Shown here: positions 5,193-9,741 of the stretch, piece after piece
Layout of the letters: the number at the start of each line of letters is the position of its first letter
How positions within the stretch are numbered: position 1 is the first letter of the stretch
NCBI GenBank assembly: GCA_021806765.1
Contig: JAJZQR010000199.1
Coordinates: 1-9,741 of the forward strand
Source: Chloroflexota bacterium
Lineage (GTDB): Bacteria > Chloroflexota > UBA6077
DNA: 9,741 bases
Direction: 5' to 3'
Made by a program: the position numbers and the translations under genes
Notes under the pieces: model-generated
What the model saw: the letters and a program-made list of their open reading frames with translations, nothing else
What the model was told of the DNA's origin: nothing
Database searches by the model: none

Positions 5193-5236
5193 GACGATGG
5201 CGTCGCGCCGGACCTGAAAGGGAGGATAGGTAGGAA

Positions 5237-7924
<2,688 letters not shown>

Positions 7925-7927
7925 CCG

Positions 7928-7946
7928 CCTCTCCCAGGGGGAGAGG
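7928..7946. repeat. Short hairpin between acnA and the GH36-like gene
   Basis: CCTCTCCC (7928-7935) pairs perfectly with GGGAGAGG (7939-7946) around the loop AGG. It lies three bases after the acnA stop and 23 bases before the next ATG. No T-run follows. It could be a weak terminator, an mRNA-stability element or a small interspersed repeat. Confidence 0.45.
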
Positions 7947-7969
7947 GAATACCCCGCCAGGTGGTGTCT

Positions 7970-9622
7970 ATGGAATCGCGTCTCGAGAGCCGGGGCGATC
8001 TGAGAGTCGACGCCAGGGCCTACTCCCTGCTGGTGCGGCCGGAGGGACCGTGGCTGGAGATATGGTGGGCCGGCGGGCATGTGAGGCTGGGCGCCGGTGC
8101 CGGTGATGGCGGTCGCCGGTGGTCGCTGAGCGGCCAGCTGGACGGCGATGGTCGGGTAGTCCTGTCGTCCGAGGACGGCCGGCGGCTGATCCTGGAGTGC
8201 CACGAGGAGTGGCTGTACGCCTGGGCGGAGTTGCCGGAGCCCGGCGAGGTGCCCTCCCTGCTGGCCGGCCCGGGCTTGCCCCTCTTCAGGCGGCTTTTCA
8301 GCCCCGAGCCCACGGCGTTGCGGCGCCACCTCTTCGGTCCCGAGGAACGGGCTGTGGCGGCTATCGGCTCGGACCCGGCCTTCCACGAGGGCCACTGGTT
8401 CTTCTCCCCGCCTCCCTTCTGCTTCGGTCTGGAGGCCGAGGGCGGAACCCTGGCGGTGGGGGTAGCGTCTGCTGCCGAGGAGTTGGACTTCTCCGCCTTC
8501 GAGTACGATGGCGCCTTCCGGTTTCGCTACGACCGGGCCCCGCGGGGGCCCTATCGAAGCCCTCGGTTGCTGCTCCTCCCCACCGGGGGTGATGGCTACC
8601 AGGCGGTGGAGGCCTACGCGGCTCATCTGAGGAGGGAAGGGCTGGCGCCCCGAGGAACGGGCCGGCAGAAGGCCTCCTGGTGGTCGGAACCCAATTTCTG
8701 CGGCTGGGGGGAGCAGAGCTACCGAGGGTGTGCCCTGTCCTCCTTCGTCCCCGGCCGGCTGCCGGAAGGGTCTCCCGGCCGCTCCACCCAGCAGCTGTAC
8801 GAGGAGTCCCTGGCCCGGCTGGAGGCCGAGGGGATCGATCCCGGGGTGGTGACCATAGACGACCAGTGGCAGCGGGTGTACGGGTTGGCCCGACCCGACG
8901 AGACCCGATGGCCGGACCTGGCGGGCTTCATCGCCCGGCAGCACGCACGGGGACGCCGGGTGCTGCTGTGGTGGAAGCTGTGGGACGGGGAAGGGCTGCC
9001 GCCGGAGGAGTTGCTGACCGGAGGATCCCGGCCGGTGGTAGACCCCACGTCGCCGGCCTACGGGGCCCGTTTGGCTCGGGAGGTTCGCCACGCCCTGCTG
9101 GAGCTGGGGGCCGACGGCTTCAAGGTCGACTTCCTCCACCGGGGTCCGACGCCGGAGCACGGCCCTGCCAGGGGCGGGATCTCCGGGGTGAGGCTGCTTC
9201 GGGCGATGTTGGAGGTGCTGCGCGACCCGGCCCTGGAAGCCAAGGAGGATTGCCTGCTGGTGGCCCACGCGGCCAATCCCTATCTGGCGGACCTGGCCGA
9301 CGTGGTGAGACTGAACGACATCTCCTGCCCGCAGGGCGTGGAGGACCTCTCTTCCGAGATGCGCCACCGGGCCCGGTTGGCCCGGGCCGCCTGCCCTGAG
9401 GCGCTCATCGATGCCGACAACTGGCCGTGCCCCGACCGGTGGCTGTGGGCGGAGTATGTGGCCGCGCAGCCGGAGATCGGGATCCCCAGTCTCTACTATG
9501 CCACCGGCATAGACCTGAGCGGCGAAGCTCTTCAACCGGAGGACTACGCCACGGTACGGCAGGCATGGGGCCGGTGGAGGCAGCGGACGAGGTCGAGGCA
9601 GCTGGACGGAGGATTCGAGTAG
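7970..9622 (+). CDS. GH36-like (clan GH-D) glycoside hydrolase, putative alpha-galactosidase
   Basis: This 550-aa protein has an N-terminal beta-sandwich-like half (about 1-235) and a TIM-barrel half. Barrel motifs are TIDDQWQ (D297, D298, W300), LLWWKLW (W334, W335, K336, W338), GFKVDFLH with D387 as the candidate nucleophile, and RLNDIS with D450 as the candidate acid/base. The 63-residue gap between D387 and D450 is close to that in Thermotoga maritima GalA (Asp327 and Asp387), and the length (550 versus about 552) also fits. It has no signal peptide and acts in the cytoplasm. The substrate is uncertain: alpha-galactosides are typical, but related GH36 and GH-D members act on other sugars. 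The start is ATG 7970, with AGGTGG at 7959-7964 five bases away; in-frame GTGs at 7961 and 7964 overlap that SD. The end lacks an obvious C-terminal beta domain. Confidence 0.68.
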   Translation: MESRLESRGDLRVDARAYSLLVRPEGPWLEIWWAGGHVRLGAGAGDGGRRWSLSGQLDGDGRVVLSSEDGRRLILECHEEWLYAWAELPEPGEVPSLLAGPGLPLFRRLFSPEPTALRRHLFGPEERAVAAIGSDPAFHEGHWFFSPPPFCFGLEAEGGTLAVGVASAAEELDFSAFEYDGAFRFRYDRAPRGPYRSPRLLLLPTGGDGYQAVEAYAAHLRREGLAPRGTGRQKASWWSEPNFCGWGEQSYRGCALSSFVPGRLPEGSPGRSTQQLYEESLARLEAEGIDPGVVTIDDQWQRVYGLARPDETRWPDLAGFIARQHARGRRVLLWWKLWDGEGLPPEELLTGGSRPVVDPTSPAYGARLAREVRHALLELGADGFKVDFLHRGPTPEHGPARGGISGVRLLRAMLEVLRDPALEAKEDCLLVAHAANPYLADLADVVRLNDISCPQGVEDLSSEMRHRARLARAACPEALIDADNWPCPDRWLWAEYVAAQPEIGIPSLYYATGIDLSGEALQPEDYATVRQAWGRWRQRTRSRQLDGGFE

Positions 9623-9659
9623 GGGGCGAGGGGATTCTCGCTGCACGCGGTGGCTGTTT

Positions 9660-9741
9660 GGATAAGGGCGAAGCATTCGGCTGCGGTGGTTCGGATAAGG
9701 GCGAAGCATTCGGCTGCGGCCGAATGCTTCGCCCCTACGGT
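9660..9741. repeat. GCGAAGCATT repeat array at the window end
   Basis: A 27-base unit starting GGATAAGGGCGAAGC occurs at 9660-9686 and again, identical, at 9693-9719, giving a period of 33. The second unit forms a perfect 16-bp stem, GGGCGAAGCATTCGGC (9699-9714) with 9719-9734, around the loop TGCG, and runs into CCCCTACG as at 203-210. The array begins 37 bases after the GH36-like stop codon and is cut by the window edge. It is the same family as the cluster at 79-210 with a different stem tip (CGGC instead of GCC). Confidence 0.85.

Overview
The window is high-GC bacterial chromosomal DNA with good Shine-Dalgarno sites, frequent GTG starts and almost no TTA, CTA or TCA codons. No marker gene fixes the taxon. 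Three things together suggest a Chloroflexota-type organism, possibly Anaerolineae-like: the dense GGGCGAAGCATT hairpin repeats at both ends, a secreted protein whose N-terminal module I associate with that phylum, and a tungsten-type aldehyde oxidoreductase cassette. This assignment is inference, made from memory without a search.

Layout. Positions 1-210 hold interspersed inverted repeats, including a 132-bp cluster closed by perfect 17-bp inverted ends. Positions 318-430 hold no protein gene but can fold into a riboswitch-like leader whose alternative helices would hide or expose a strong ribosome binding site in front of a 44-codon ORF (431-565). Next come three tightly packed plus-strand genes: a small two-cluster ferredoxin (616-930), a MoaD/ThiS-like sulfur carrier (939-1229) and a tungsten-dependent aldehyde:ferredoxin oxidoreductase (1229-3094). 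An 18-bp hairpin follows. A secreted two-domain protein (3224-4093) then converges on a minus-strand lipoprotein with an M15-type peptidase domain (4121-4972). The divergent region 4973-5236 carries promoters for both sides and several palindromes. It leads to acnA (5237-7924), which is followed after 45 bases by a GH36-like glycoside hydrolase (7970-9622). The window ends in the same repeat family as at the start (9660-9741).

How the genes fit together. The ferredoxin, MoaD-like protein and oxidoreductase form a plausible unit: a catalytic subunit, a sulfur carrier for its pterin cofactor and a private electron acceptor. Aconitase serves the citrate or glyoxylate cycles, and the GH36-like protein probably acts on alpha-galactosides or related sugars; the link between these two is only positional. 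The secreted protein and the lipoprotein act outside the membrane.

No complete new defence or mobile system is visible. The least explained elements are the leader of the oxidoreductase operon, the MoaD-like tail that runs past its glycines, the N-terminal module of the secreted protein and the repeat family.
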